Source: an uncultured Pseudomonadota bacterium (GTDB lineage Bacteria; Pseudomonadota; Alphaproteobacteria; UBA9219). Taken from it: DNA of 53,992 bases. The notes under the pieces were generated by a model. It was not told the DNA's origin. It ran no database searches and was given only the letters and a program-made list of their open reading frames with translations. How positions within the stretch are numbered: the first letter of the stretch is position 1; the number at the start of each line of letters is the position of its first letter. Positions 46,852-53,992 of this stretch are shown here, in pieces. Location: assembly GCA_903919315.1 (NCBI GenBank), contig CAIXHP010000036.1:1-53992 (forward strand), written 5' to 3'. The translations under genes and the position numbers were made by a program.

Positions 46852-47715
46852 CTAGTTAAACTGCGGTTTGGCCGGAACATAGGCCGTGCCGTAGTCCGCT
46901 CCAGCGTTCGCCTTCAGGATCCGATCCGCCATCCCGTTGTCGATGATATTGCGCAGCGATGCATCCAGAAGGTGGAGCAAGGCGGTTTCGTGGATTTCGA
47001 CACCGACGATGATCGGGAAAGACATTAGAGGGTGTTGAAACTCGACTTTGCGCAGAATGGCGACGGGGTTGTTTTGGTTGTACGCGAAAACATTGCTGGG
47101 GCCGCTGATTGTGAGGTCGGCTTTGTTGGCCGCGACATCCATGAAAAGTTGTGCCTCGCCGCCCAGCGGGCCTTTGTCGATCCGCTGCGCTTTCGGGAAG
47201 GAACGACGGGCCACCTCCTCCGAAAGATCGCCGGGGTTCACCGCGATGCGCACATCGTCTTGATTGATGCGGTCAACATTGTTGTCAAAGCGGCGGTCGT
47301 CTGGGCGCACATAGGCCTCCGCTGTCGCGAAATAGAGCGGCACGGTTCCGGCGATAACGCGTCCGCGCGCCGGGGTCATGAACATGCCCGCGCAAAAGGC
47401 ATCGGCCTTACCCGTTTCAAGCGTCGCGGCTATGTCGCTCCAGTCGATTTCGGGGCCCCATTCCACCTTCAACCCGCTGGCCTTTGCAAACTCGACCATC
47501 ACATCCGCCATAACCCCTTTAAGCTTCCCATCGTTGGGATTGGCGCTGAGAAAGGGCGGGTAAAAGGCGTAGGCGCAGCGCAACGTTCCGGATCGGATCA
47601 CGCGCTCGTACGCGCCGTTGGCGCTCGCCGCCGGAGCGTGAACAGGCCGGACAAACAGCGCAAGGAGCGCCAAAAGCGCGATCCCAAGGGCAGTAAATGA
47701 TATTTTGTTGCTCAT
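46852..47715 (-). CDS. Periplasmic solute-binding protein, family 3-like (paralogue)
   Basis: 287 residues from the ATG at 47715, with GAGG six bases upstream. Signal peptide ALGIALLALLALFVRPVHAP, then YERVIRSGTLRCAYAFYPPF, KGVMADVMVEFAKASGLKVE, KADAFCAGMFMTPARGRVIA and HLLDASLRNIIDNGMADRIL. It resembles the 44256-45116 protein in layout and motifs, so the two probably arose by duplication or are members of one expanded family. No transporter subunits are adjacent. The XRE regulator at 47827 is divergent with a 111-base shared promoter region and may control it. Confidence 0.87.
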   Translation of the reverse strand: MSNKISFTALGIALLALLALFVRPVHAPAASANGAYERVIRSGTLRCAYAFYPPFLSANPNDGKLKGVMADVMVEFAKASGLKVEWGPEIDWSDIAATLETGKADAFCAGMFMTPARGRVIAGTVPLYFATAEAYVRPDDRRFDNNVDRINQDDVRIAVNPGDLSEEVARRSFPKAQRIDKGPLGGEAQLFMDVAANKADLTISGPSNVFAYNQNNPVAILRKVEFQHPLMSFPIIVGVEIHETALLHLLDASLRNIIDNGMADRILKANAGADYGTAYVPAKPQFN

Positions 47716-47826
47716 AATCGCCTCATAAGGAAAGACCGACATGGGTTTTCCTTACCTTTGCGCTGGCTTTTGCGTCAATTCTTTCATATTATGATGTGTA
47801 TTTTGCACACTTGCGGGACGGTCAGA

Positions 47827-48465
47827 ATGATTTCTTCACGACAGATCAAGGCGGCGCGGGCGTTGATAAACTGGACGCAGGGCGATTTGGCCGAGGCCAC
47901 GGGGCTGCACCTGAACGCCATCAACAAGATCGAAAACGAAGCGGGCGAGCCGCGCACCAGCACGATGGAGCGCATTCAGGCCGTCTGCGAAGCCTCCGGC
48001 GTGCGCTTTCGCGGCCAGCGCGGGGTGGAGATTCGGGAGGATATGTTTGAGATGTTACGCTTTGAGGGTGCCGACTACATTCGGCACCTCATCGACGATT
48101 TTCTGTCGGTCATGCGCGGGCCGCAAGACGAGGCGCTTATCTGCACGCCCGACGAACGCTTTTTCAACGAATCCGATCCTCGGCAAAACGACCGCTATTA
48201 CAAGCAAATGAAGAAAGCGGGATTCCGCGAACGCTGCATCACGAACCGGGACTATCATCTGTTCGTGAACGAGGACAAAAGCGCCTATCGCTGGCTGCCG
48301 GAAAAAGTTCTGGGAACGATGACCACCAGCGTTTACGTCGACCGGGTGGCGTTCATTCACTGGCGCGTGCGCGAGGTTCTTATCGTGCGCAACAAATCGC
48401 TCGCCGCCACTTTTCGCGGTCAGTTCGAGTTCATGTGGTCGCAAGCCAAGCCGTTCGCGGCATAG
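47827..48465 (+). CDS. XRE-family transcriptional regulator with C-terminal sensor-like domain
   Basis: 212 residues from the ATG at 47827. The N-terminal helix-turn-helix (SSRQIKAARALINWTQGDLA then EATGLHLNAINKIENEAGEP) is a clear XRE/Cro-type domain. The C-terminal 145 residues (about 68-212) are of a kind seen behind short XRE domains, with no recognised ligand motif. It is divergent from the solute-binding protein gene. The shared region has a GTGT-N7-ACAC inverted repeat at 47796-47810, a weak operator candidate. Confidence 0.85.
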   Translation: MISSRQIKAARALINWTQGDLAEATGLHLNAINKIENEAGEPRTSTMERIQAVCEASGVRFRGQRGVEIREDMFEMLRFEGADYIRHLIDDFLSVMRGPQDEALICTPDERFFNESDPRQNDRYYKQMKKAGFRERCITNRDYHLFVNEDKSAYRWLPEKVLGTMTTSVYVDRVAFIHWRVREVLIVRNKSLAATFRGQFEFMWSQAKPFAA

Positions 48466-48474
48466 GAGCGCGGA

Positions 48475-48825
48475 TCAGGTCGGTTGGTTGTCGGCTTCGA
48501 AGGCGATGGCTTTTTCGCGCAGGACGGCTTGCAGCTCGCCCGCCTGATACATCTCGCGCATGATGTCGCAGCCGCCGATGAACTCGCCTTTGATGTAGAG
48601 CTGGGGGAGCGTCGGCCAGTTGCTGAAGTCCCTGATGCTCTGGCGGACACTAGGGTCGGCCAGAACGTCGACGCTTTTGAACTTCACGCCAAGCATGCCC
48701 AGAATCTGCACCGCCTGCGACGAAAAGCCGCATTGCGGGAACACGGGCGTTCCCATCATGAACAGCACGACTTCGTTGCAGGCGATGTCGGTGCGGATAC
48801 GGTCGAGGGCGCTTTCGTTGGACAT
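48475..48825 (-). CDS. grxD: Monothiol glutaredoxin, Grx4/GrxD type
   Basis: 116 residues. The CGFS active site is at Cys32 (FPQCGFSSQAVQIL). The glutathione-binding motifs WPTLPQLYIKGEFIGGCDIM follow. CGFS glutaredoxins carry [2Fe-2S] clusters and work with BolA proteins in iron-sulfur delivery and iron sensing. bolA lies 26 bases upstream in the same operon, consistent with that partnership. Confidence 0.96.
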   Translation of the reverse strand: MSNESALDRIRTDIACNEVVLFMMGTPVFPQCGFSSQAVQILGMLGVKFKSVDVLADPSVRQSIRDFSNWPTLPQLYIKGEFIGGCDIMREMYQAGELQAVLREKAIAFEADNQPT

Positions 48826-48851
48826 GGCATTTCCTTTCCCGTTCGGGTTAC

Positions 48852-49085
48852 TTACGACTTCGGCAGCGCCGTCGTCAGGCCCAGCGCATGAAGTACACCG
48901 CCGACGCGGCCCTGCAACGCCGCGTACACCATTTGGTGCTGCTGCACGCGCGTTTTTCCGGCGAAGGCGTTGCTCTCGACATAAGCCGCGTAATGATCGC
49001 CGTCGCCGCGCAGGTCCGTTAGCTCAATCCGTGCGTCCGGCAGAGCTTCCTTGATCAGACGTTCGATCTCTTCGGCGGTCATCAT
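48852..49085 (-). CDS. bolA: BolA-family protein
   Basis: 77 residues. The fold is KH-like: EIERLIKEALPDARIELTDL, GDHYAAYVESNAFAGKTRVQ, QHQMVYAALQGRVGGVLHAL. The conserved His in QHQMVY and the variable-loop region that help bind a [2Fe-2S] cluster with monothiol glutaredoxin are present. It lies 11 bases after purL and 26 before grxD, the common alphaproteobacterial order purL-bolA-grxD. Two ATG codons start the gene (49085, 49082). Confidence 0.94.
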   Translation of the reverse strand: MMTAEEIERLIKEALPDARIELTDLRGDGDHYAAYVESNAFAGKTRVQQHQMVYAALQGRVGGVLHALGLTTALPKS

Positions 49086-49096
49086 GGCGCGCGTCC

Positions 49097-51310
49097 TTAC
49101 TGTCCCATATAGTTGGGCAACCAGTCTTCGTGCGCCTTGCGCAAGTCCGCGAGTTCCACCGCGCCCGCGCCCTTGATCGACAAGGCCGAACCGAACACTT
49201 CGCCAAGCAAGACATAGGGTACGCCCGCCGCTTCCGCCTTGACCTGAAAAGCGTCGGCATCGCGGGTCGTCACAACATAACGCGCCTGGTCTTCGCCGAA
49301 CCAGAAACCGGCATCCGTGGCTTCGACCTCAAGCGCACAACCCTTGTCGCCCGCCAAGGCCATTTCGGCCACAGCCACCAGCAAACCGCCGTCCGAAACG
49401 TCGTGACAGGCCGTGACATCACGCGCCGCGATCAAGGCGCGGACGAATTTGCCGTGGCGGCGCTCGGCGGTCAAAGGCACCGGCGGCGGCGCACCTTCTT
49501 CGCGGCCATGGATGGAGCGCAGGTAGGTCGATTGGCCGATGTGGCCGTGCGTTTCACCGATGACGAAAATCGCCTCGCCATCGCCCTTGAACGCGATCGT
49601 CATGCCGAGCGTCACGTCGTCGAGCAGGCCGACGCCGCCGATGACAGGCGCTGGCAAGATGGGCTGGCCGTTGGTTTCGTTGTAGAGGCTGCAATTGCCG
49701 GAGACGATGGGATAGTCCAACGCCTCGCACGCTTCGCGCATGCCTTCAACCGCGCCGACGAACTGCCCCATGATGCGGGGTTTTTCGGGATTGCCGAAGT
49801 TCATGTTGTCGGTGAGCGCCAAGGGTTTGGCTCCCACGGCGCTGAGGTTGCGGTAGGTTTCGGCGACGGCCTGTTTGCCTCCTTCGACCGGATCGGCCGC
49901 GCAGAAGCGCGGCGAGCAATCGACCGTCATGGCCAACGCCTTGTTGGTGCCATGCACGCGCACCAAGGCGGCATCGCCGCCGGAGGACTGCGCGGTGTCG
50001 CCGCCGACATCGCAATCATATTGCTCCCAGATCCAGCGACGCGAGCACAGGTCGGGCGTTGCCAGCAGTTTTTGCAAGACGCTCAAGGGCGTTTCGCCCG
50101 ACGGCAACGGATACGCCGAGGCCGCGATGACGGGTTGCTTGGGCGTGGCTTCATGCGGGCGGTCATAGAGGGGCGAATTTTCCACCAGCGGCGCGACTTC
50201 CAAATCGACTTCCTTCACGCCGTTTCGCATGCAGACGAGGCGGCCCGTGTCGGTCAGTTTTCCGATCACGGCAAAGTCCAGTTCCCATTTGCGGAAAATG
50301 CGCTCCGCCACCGCTTCTTGGCCGGGCTTTAGCACCAGCAGCATGCGCTCTTGGCTCTCCGACAGCAGGATTTCATAGGCGCTCATGTTGGTTTCGCGCA
50401 GCGGCACTTTGTCGAGGTCGAGGTTGATGCCCAACGCGCCCTTTGATGCCATTTCCACCGCCGACGAGGTCAGACCCGCCGCGCCCATGTCCTGAACGGC
50501 GACGATCACATCCGTGGCCATCAACTCAAGGCAGGCTTCGATCAGCAGCTTTTCGGTGAAGGGGTCGCCGACTTGCACCGTGGGGCGCTTGCTCTCGGTG
50601 TTGGCATCGAACTCGCCCGAAGCCATCGTCGCGCCCTTGATGCCGTCGCGTCCGGTCTTGGAGCCGACATAGACCACCGGATTGCCCACGCCCGCCGCTT
50701 TGGACGTAAAGATGCGCTGGCTGTCGACGAGGCCGACGGTCATCGCGTTGACGAGGCAATTGCCGTTGTAGCTGGGGTGAAAGTTGGTTTCGCCGCCCAC
50801 GGTCGGCACACCGACGCAGTTGCCATAGCCGCCGATGCCCGCAACCACGCCCGCCACGAGCGAACGGGTCTTCGGATGGCTCGGATCGCCAAAGCGCAGA
50901 GCGTTCAGGTTGGCGATGGGGCGCGCGCCCATGGTGAACACGTCGCGCAAAATGCCGCCCACACCCGTCGCCGCACCTTGGTACGGCTCAATGTAAGACG
51001 GGTGGTTGTGGCTTTCGATCTTGAACACGGCGGCTTGCCCGTCGCCGATATCGACGACTCCGGCGTTCTCGCCCGGCCCGATCAGGACTTGCGGCCCCTT
51101 GGTCGGCAGCGTTTTCAGCCAGCGGCGCGTGGATTTGTACGAGCAATGCTCCGACCACATCGCGGCGGCGACGCCCAACTCAGCCTGCGTCGGCTCGCGG
51201 CCCATCAGGCGCAACAGAACCCTGTATTCGTCGCGCGTCATATTGTGTTCGGCGATTCGGCGAAGAACGTCGGCGCTGATTTCGGGCATCTTCGGGGCGG
51301 GTTGGGTCAT
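49097..51310 (-). CDS. purL: Phosphoribosylformylglycinamidine synthase, PurL subunit
   Basis: 737 residues, the small PurL form that works in a complex with PurQ (glutaminase) and PurS. It converts FGAR to FGAM in purine synthesis. Motifs: [47 protein letters not shown]-type loop [20 protein letters not shown] and [23 protein letters not shown] at 51310 with AGGAG nearby. No purS gene is visible here, although the subunit type requires one; it should be elsewhere. It follows the zeta/partner pair (114-base gap) and precedes bolA. Confidence 0.97.
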   Translation of the reverse strand: MTQPAPKMPEISADVLRRIAEHNMTRDEYRVLLRLMGREPTQAELGVAAAMWSEHCSYKSTRRWLKTLPTKGPQVLIGPGENAGVVDIGDGQAAVFKIESHNHPSYIEPYQGAATGVGGILRDVFTMGARPIANLNALRFGDPSHPKTRSLVAGVVAGIGGYGNCVGVPTVGGETNFHPSYNGNCLVNAMTVGLVDSQRIFTSKAAGVGNPVVYVGSKTGRDGIKGATMASGEFDANTESKRPTVQVGDPFTEKLLIEACLELMATDVIVAVQDMGAAGLTSSAVEMASKGALGINLDLDKVPLRETNMSAYEILLSESQERMLLVLKPGQEAVAERIFRKWELDFAVIGKLTDTGRLVCMRNGVKEVDLEVAPLVENSPLYDRPHEATPKQPVIAASAYPLPSGETPLSVLQKLLATPDLCSRRWIWEQYDCDVGGDTAQSSGGDAALVRVHGTNKALAMTVDCSPRFCAADPVEGGKQAVAETYRNLSAVGAKPLALTDNMNFGNPEKPRIMGQFVGAVEGMREACEALDYPIVSGNCSLYNETNGQPILPAPVIGGVGLLDDVTLGMTIAFKGDGEAIFVIGETHGHIGQSTYLRSIHGREEGAPPPVPLTAERRHGKFVRALIAARDVTACHDVSDGGLLVAVAEMALAGDKGCALEVEATDAGFWFGEDQARYVVTTRDADAFQVKAEAAGVPYVLLGEVFGSALSIKGAGAVELADLRKAHEDWLPNYMGQ

Positions 51311-51424
51311 TGCCTTCTCTCCTCTTTACGCATTTCCATGCTTATCGTGTGCTTACGACTTTTTTTCAAACGGGAAGATACCTTCGTCACCATTGACCGT
51401 GGACGTCTTTGGATAGAAACGATG

Positions 51425-51610
51425 TCATTGTTTTTTTGCCTCTTTTTCGCGCACCAGAGCTTCAGCCTCGTCCGGTGAAACCTCCATAACTTTTCCATCA
51501 CGCCATATAACAAGCTTTGTGCCGCAACGGCGGGCCGTTTCGATAGCCTTCATGGCCCCCGCACGGATACCGGCAGCCACCTGCGGCAGCAACACGTCAA
51601 CAGTCTCCAT
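51425..51610 (-). CDS. Small protein, likely partner (antitoxin) of the zeta-type kinase
   Basis: 61 residues: [20 protein letters not shown], then a helix, the beta-type TKLVIWRDGKVMEVSPDEAE and a charged tail. The ATG at 51610 follows AAGGAG with a six-base spacer and overlaps the end of the zeta gene by 14 bases, so the two are coexpressed. I recall similar small proteins with a LVIWRDGKV-x-E-(V/I)-P motif encoded next to zeta-toxin-like genes in proteobacteria. The antitoxin role is inferred from this layout. It is not like the epsilon antitoxin. Confidence 0.7.
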   Translation of the reverse strand: METVDVLLPQVAAGIRAGAMKAIETARRCGTKLVIWRDGKVMEVSPDEAEALVREKEAKKQ

Positions 51611-52205
51611 TGGAAACTCCTTCTTTGGCGGTTTGTTCAATGGATGCCCACACAGACGTTTTAACAACATTCCAACGCGCATCAATCTTTCCGGCGATGA
51701 GGTCCTGAGCGCTCGTGCCCGGGCCTGAACTGTCATAAACATTCGCTTCATCGACCATCGGCAAATATAGGTGGACGAGATTACGAAGACTCCGCGCAAA
51801 ACGCCGCTCAAGGTCATGATCGGGAATGTTGTGCCCTCCATGCGCCACACGTTGCCGCACGCGGTTCTTGGCCACATCAACGTTGGGAAGCCATAAATAT
51901 ATAAGGCCTGTTCGATAGCCAGATGCCTTGGCCTGCTTGAGTTTGGAAGCAAATATCCTGCTGGCTGCCGTGGTTTCAAACGCAAAGTTTTTGCGCTCTT
52001 TGATCAAAGCATCTATGCGCTCCAGCATAATGCGCCCGGCCGCTACGGGTTGCCCTTCGGGCTCCAGCGGGTTCAATCCACGAGCGATTTCGTCGGCATT
52101 CACAAACTCATGCACCGATAAAAAGTCGGGCAACAACGTCATGGCCGCTGTTGTCTTTCCGGCTCCATTTGGCCCTGCGATCATATAGAGCTGCGGTTGC
52201 GTCAT
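51597..52205 (-). CDS. Zeta-toxin-family P-loop kinase
   Basis: 202 residues. Walker A is GPNGAGKT (11-18); NADEIARGL (36-44) carries the substrate-contacting Asp, and [20 protein letters not shown], with [20 protein letters not shown], matches the zeta/UDP-GlcNAc kinase-like group. Zeta toxins phosphorylate UDP-N-acetylglucosamine or related sugars and block cell wall synthesis, but some homologues act on other substrates. The ATG overlaps the purQ stop (ATGA), so translation is coupled to purQ. A small partner gene follows with a 14-base overlap. Confidence 0.85.
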   Translation of the reverse strand: MTQPQLYMIAGPNGAGKTTAAMTLLPDFLSVHEFVNADEIARGLNPLEPEGQPVAAGRIMLERIDALIKERKNFAFETTAASRIFASKLKQAKASGYRTGLIYLWLPNVDVAKNRVRQRVAHGGHNIPDHDLERRFARSLRNLVHLYLPMVDEANVYDSSGPGTSAQDLIAGKIDARWNVVKTSVWASIEQTAKEGVSNGDC

Positions 52206-52864
52206 GCCAGCGCTTTGACCACGCTCGCGAACAGCGCGACGCCGTCCGTGCTGCCGTGCAGGGTTTCGGCGGCGCGTTCGGGATGGGGCATCATGCCCAG
52301 CACGTTGCCTTTTTCGTTGAATATTCCCGCGATGTCGCGTGACGCGCCGTTGGGGTTGTCGATGTAGCGGAAGGCCACCTGCCCCCGATCCTCGATTTGC
52401 TTCAGCGTGTCCGGCTCGGCGAAATAGCAGCCGTCGCCGTGCGCGACGGGGAGGCTCAACTCCTGTCCCTGTTGGTACTGGCGGGTGAAGTCGTTGTTGT
52501 TGTTTTCCACGCGCAGCGTCACCGAGCGGCAGACGAATTTCAGGCTGCGGTTGCGGAGCAGAATGCCGGGCAACAACTGCGATTCGCACAACACCTGAAA
52601 GCCGTTGCAGATGCCCAGAACCTTCATGCCCTTGGCGGCGCGGGCCACGACTTCGCGCATGATGGGCGAATGCGCCGCCATCGCGCCGGTGCGCAGATAG
52701 TCGCCGTAGGAAAAGCCACCCGGCAAAACCACCAGATCAAGTTTCGGCAGCTCGGTATCGGCGTGCCAGAGCATCAGAGGCTTTTTGCCCAGCGCTCTTT
52801 CCAACGCCACGGCGGCGTCGCGGTCACAGTTCGATCCGGGAAATACGATAACGGCGACTTGCAT
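52202..52864 (-). CDS. purQ: Phosphoribosylformylglycinamidine synthase, PurQ subunit
   Basis: 220 residues. PurQ is the glutaminase subunit that feeds ammonia to PurL. Class I amidotransferase residues: Cys in [20 protein letters not shown], His and Glu in [15 protein letters not shown]. The N-terminus [20 protein letters not shown] and [20 protein letters not shown] are family hallmarks. The ATG at 52864 follows an AAGGTG site; a GTG at 52870 is an alternative. Its stop overlaps the start of the zeta-type gene. purS is not immediately upstream as it often is in this class. Confidence 0.96.
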   Translation of the reverse strand: MQVAVIVFPGSNCDRDAAVALERALGKKPLMLWHADTELPKLDLVVLPGGFSYGDYLRTGAMAAHSPIMREVVARAAKGMKVLGICNGFQVLCESQLLPGILLRNRSLKFVCRSVTLRVENNNNDFTRQYQQGQELSLPVAHGDGCYFAEPDTLKQIEDRGQVAFRYIDNPNGASRDIAGIFNEKGNVLGMMPHPERAAETLHGSTDGVALFASVVKALA

Positions 52865-53047
52865 GGGCACAACACCTTGCGAATGTCAGGGACAACGGAA
52901 CCCCGGCAATCTAGATGGCCGCTGCGACGCTGGCAAGCGTAAGGACGAACATTCGTGCAAAGAGCGTAGGCGCCAATGTGAAAGCCGTTGCCCGCTGTAC
53001 GGCGCAAAATATCACGGCTTCTGTCCGCAGGTCCGCTCCGAATGAAA

Positions 53048-53076
53048 AACGGGCCATATCGACGATATGGCCCGTT
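53048..53076 (-). terminator. Intrinsic terminator after the VPLPA-CTERM gene
   Basis: AACGGGCCATATCG and CGATATGGCCCGTT form a perfect 14-bp stem around a single central A. On the minus strand TTTTTC overlaps and follows the stem, giving a strong intrinsic terminator 29 bases past the stop at 53105. Confidence 0.85.
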
Positions 53077-53104
53077 AAGTCTTTGTCGGCTTAGATACTT
53101 GGAT

Positions 53105-53734
53105 TTATGCCTTGATCGCCATCTTGCGCGCCTTGCGGACACCCGCCAGAGCCAGAAGGCCCAAGCCGAACATCGGCAACGCCGCCGGAAGCGGAATTGC
53201 CGAAACTTCGTAGTGGATATTCAGCAAGCCTCTGCCGAACGCCAAAAGCTGGGCGGAGAAATCGGCGAGACCGGCCGAGAAGTTCTTGATGATGACCACG
53301 CCGGATGTCGGGCTCGTCATCTGCGCGCTGGCGAACACCAGCGGCGTCGATGGGCTGCCGTCGACTCGGCCCCAATGAAAGCTGCGGCTCCAGTTCTGTC
53401 TCTCGAGAGCCGTGTAGCCGCCCGCGTATTTGTGACCGCCATCCTTGTATGCGTACCGCACCGTATCACTGTAAAGCTGGCTGCGCATCGTGCTCGGCAG
53501 CGTGTAGGTGAAGGTGATCATGCTGTGCGACTGCAAAGTACCCGAAACCGAGGACGTTGCAAAACCGGGCTTGTAACGGGCCGAGATCGTGCCGGTCTGG
53601 CCAATGGCAAGCGGCGCGGGAGTCATGCTGACATTCTTACCGGTGAAATCCACAACCGCAGCCGAAGCCGTGGGGGAGAGTGCGAAGCCGCCAAGCAGAG
53701 TGACAACGGCGAACAAAAGAGCCTTGGTCTTCAT
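53105..53734 (-). CDS. VPLPA-CTERM/PEP-CTERM-sorted exported protein
   Basis: 209 residues. Signal peptide KALLFAVVTLLGGFALSPTA (cleaved near residue 25). The middle is a beta-rich domain without recognised catalytic motif. The C-terminus has the tripartite sorting signal: IPLPAALPMF motif, hydrophobic GLGLLALAG and a basic end VRKARKMAIKA, as in proteins processed by exosortase/EpsH-type enzymes. It is probably an extracellular or surface-bound matrix protein. No exosortase gene is in this window. The gene stands alone, followed by the terminator at 53048-53076. Confidence 0.85.
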   Translation of the reverse strand: MKTKALLFAVVTLLGGFALSPTASAAVVDFTGKNVSMTPAPLAIGQTGTISARYKPGFATSSVSGTLQSHSMITFTYTLPSTMRSQLYSDTVRYAYKDGGHKYAGGYTALERQNWSRSFHWGRVDGSPSTPLVFASAQMTSPTSGVVIIKNFSAGLADFSAQLLAFGRGLLNIHYEVSAIPLPAALPMFGLGLLALAGVRKARKMAIKA

Positions 53735-53828
53735 TTATGGCATCTTTGGAAAGGTTGATTCAGGATAACCTTAGTCGGATTAGCAAAACCAGAAACCTTC
53801 CACAACAACAAAAACCACAACTGAACCA

Positions 53829-53848
53829 CTACCGACTGGTGTCGGTAG
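53829..53848. other. Palindrome between the VPLPA-CTERM gene and the IS end
   Basis: CTACCGAC-TGGT-GTCGGTAG is an 8-bp perfect inverted repeat, extended outward by GAAC/GTTC. It sits about 95 bases upstream of the VPLPA-CTERM start, so it could be an operator or a terminator for transcription from the right. Confidence 0.4.
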
Positions 53849-53856
53849 GTTCATTA

Positions 53857-53992
53857 GACCTGTTGCGAAAGTCGGAGGGATTTGGGCGCGGAGCGGGCTT
53901 GGGCGGATGAGCTGGGTTCAGAAACCGGCGATGAGATTGACGATGCCCGCGATGGAGGAGAACTTGGCGGCGTAGGTTGCTTTGGAATAGCG
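53857..53992 (-). mobile_element. Probable end of an IS5-like insertion sequence (partial)
   Basis: After TTA at 53854-53856, a sequence starting GACCTGTTGCGAAAGTC resembles IS5-family terminal inverted repeats (IS1031-type elements use a TNA target). A minus-strand frame enters from the right edge and stops at 53918, with visible end RYSKATYAAKFSSIAGIVNL then IAGF. A transposase C-terminus of the RYxK-x-x-(Y/F) kind is plausible. Only the last 24 codons are seen, so the family is tentative. Confidence 0.5.

Overview
The window is a stretch of alphaproteobacterial chromosome, moderately GC-rich and densely coded. Support for this includes a dnaG-rpoD pair, a GAAC-N7-GAAC SOS box in front of recA, a YerC/TrpR-like regulator, QueH, a purQ-purL-bolA-grxD string, and protein sequences of alphaproteobacterial type. 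A DotA/TraY-type type IV secretion gene and a VPLPA-CTERM surface protein suggest an environmental or host-associated lineage (Rhodospirillales or Micavibrio-like). The sequence alone does not fix the order or genus.

Layout. 1-7.1 kb (mostly minus): a partial gene at the left edge, a small unknown protein, the UvrD/PcrA helicase, a GGDEF diguanylate cyclase, leuA with a leucine-rich leader peptide, a membrane-anchored unknown, and a short remnant resembling the end of a heavy-metal P-type ATPase. 7.1-14.6 kb: a DUF4424 protein, prmA-pepP, a broken RhuM-type gene joined to the tail of an unrelated gene, a GT4 glycosyltransferase, a YerC-like regulator and queH. 15-21 kb: an AT-richer secreted transglutaminase-like protein, recA with its SOS box, and a lone dotA. 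21-32 kb: a secreted small protein-nadE-purC operon, an unknown gene, acpP-fabF, an MsbA-like ABC exporter, and DUF1653-greA-unknown with a DedA protein. 32-42 kb: carA-carB divergent from yqeY, then dnaG-rpoD; RpoD has a long lysine/proline/alanine-rich N-terminal extension. 42-44.2 kb: an unknown gene, a 22-codon lysine-rich gene with a consensus ribosome binding site, tRNA-Ile2(CAU), tandem 76-bp repeats and a small GIY-YIG nuclease. 44.2-48.5 kb: two related solute-binding proteins without transporter subunits, a PH-domain membrane protein, trxB, and an XRE-type regulator divergent from the second binding protein. 48.5-52.9 kb: the operon purQ-zeta kinase-small partner-purL-bolA-grxD. 53-54 kb: a VPLPA-CTERM protein, then what looks like the end of an IS5-like element running off the right edge.

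Most of the window is housekeeping: nucleotide biosynthesis (purC, purQ, purL, carAB, nadE), replication and transcription (dnaG, rpoD, greA, recA, uvrD/pcrA), fatty acid synthesis (acpP, fabF), redox and Fe-S maintenance (trxB, grxD, bolA), and tRNA or ribosome modification (queH, prmA). The unusual parts are a zeta-type toxin-antitoxin-like pair translationally coupled to purQ inside the purine operon, the repeat/GIY-YIG unit directly abutting a tRNA, the orphan dotA, the lysine-rich micro-gene, the RhuM chimera, and several unrecognised genes.
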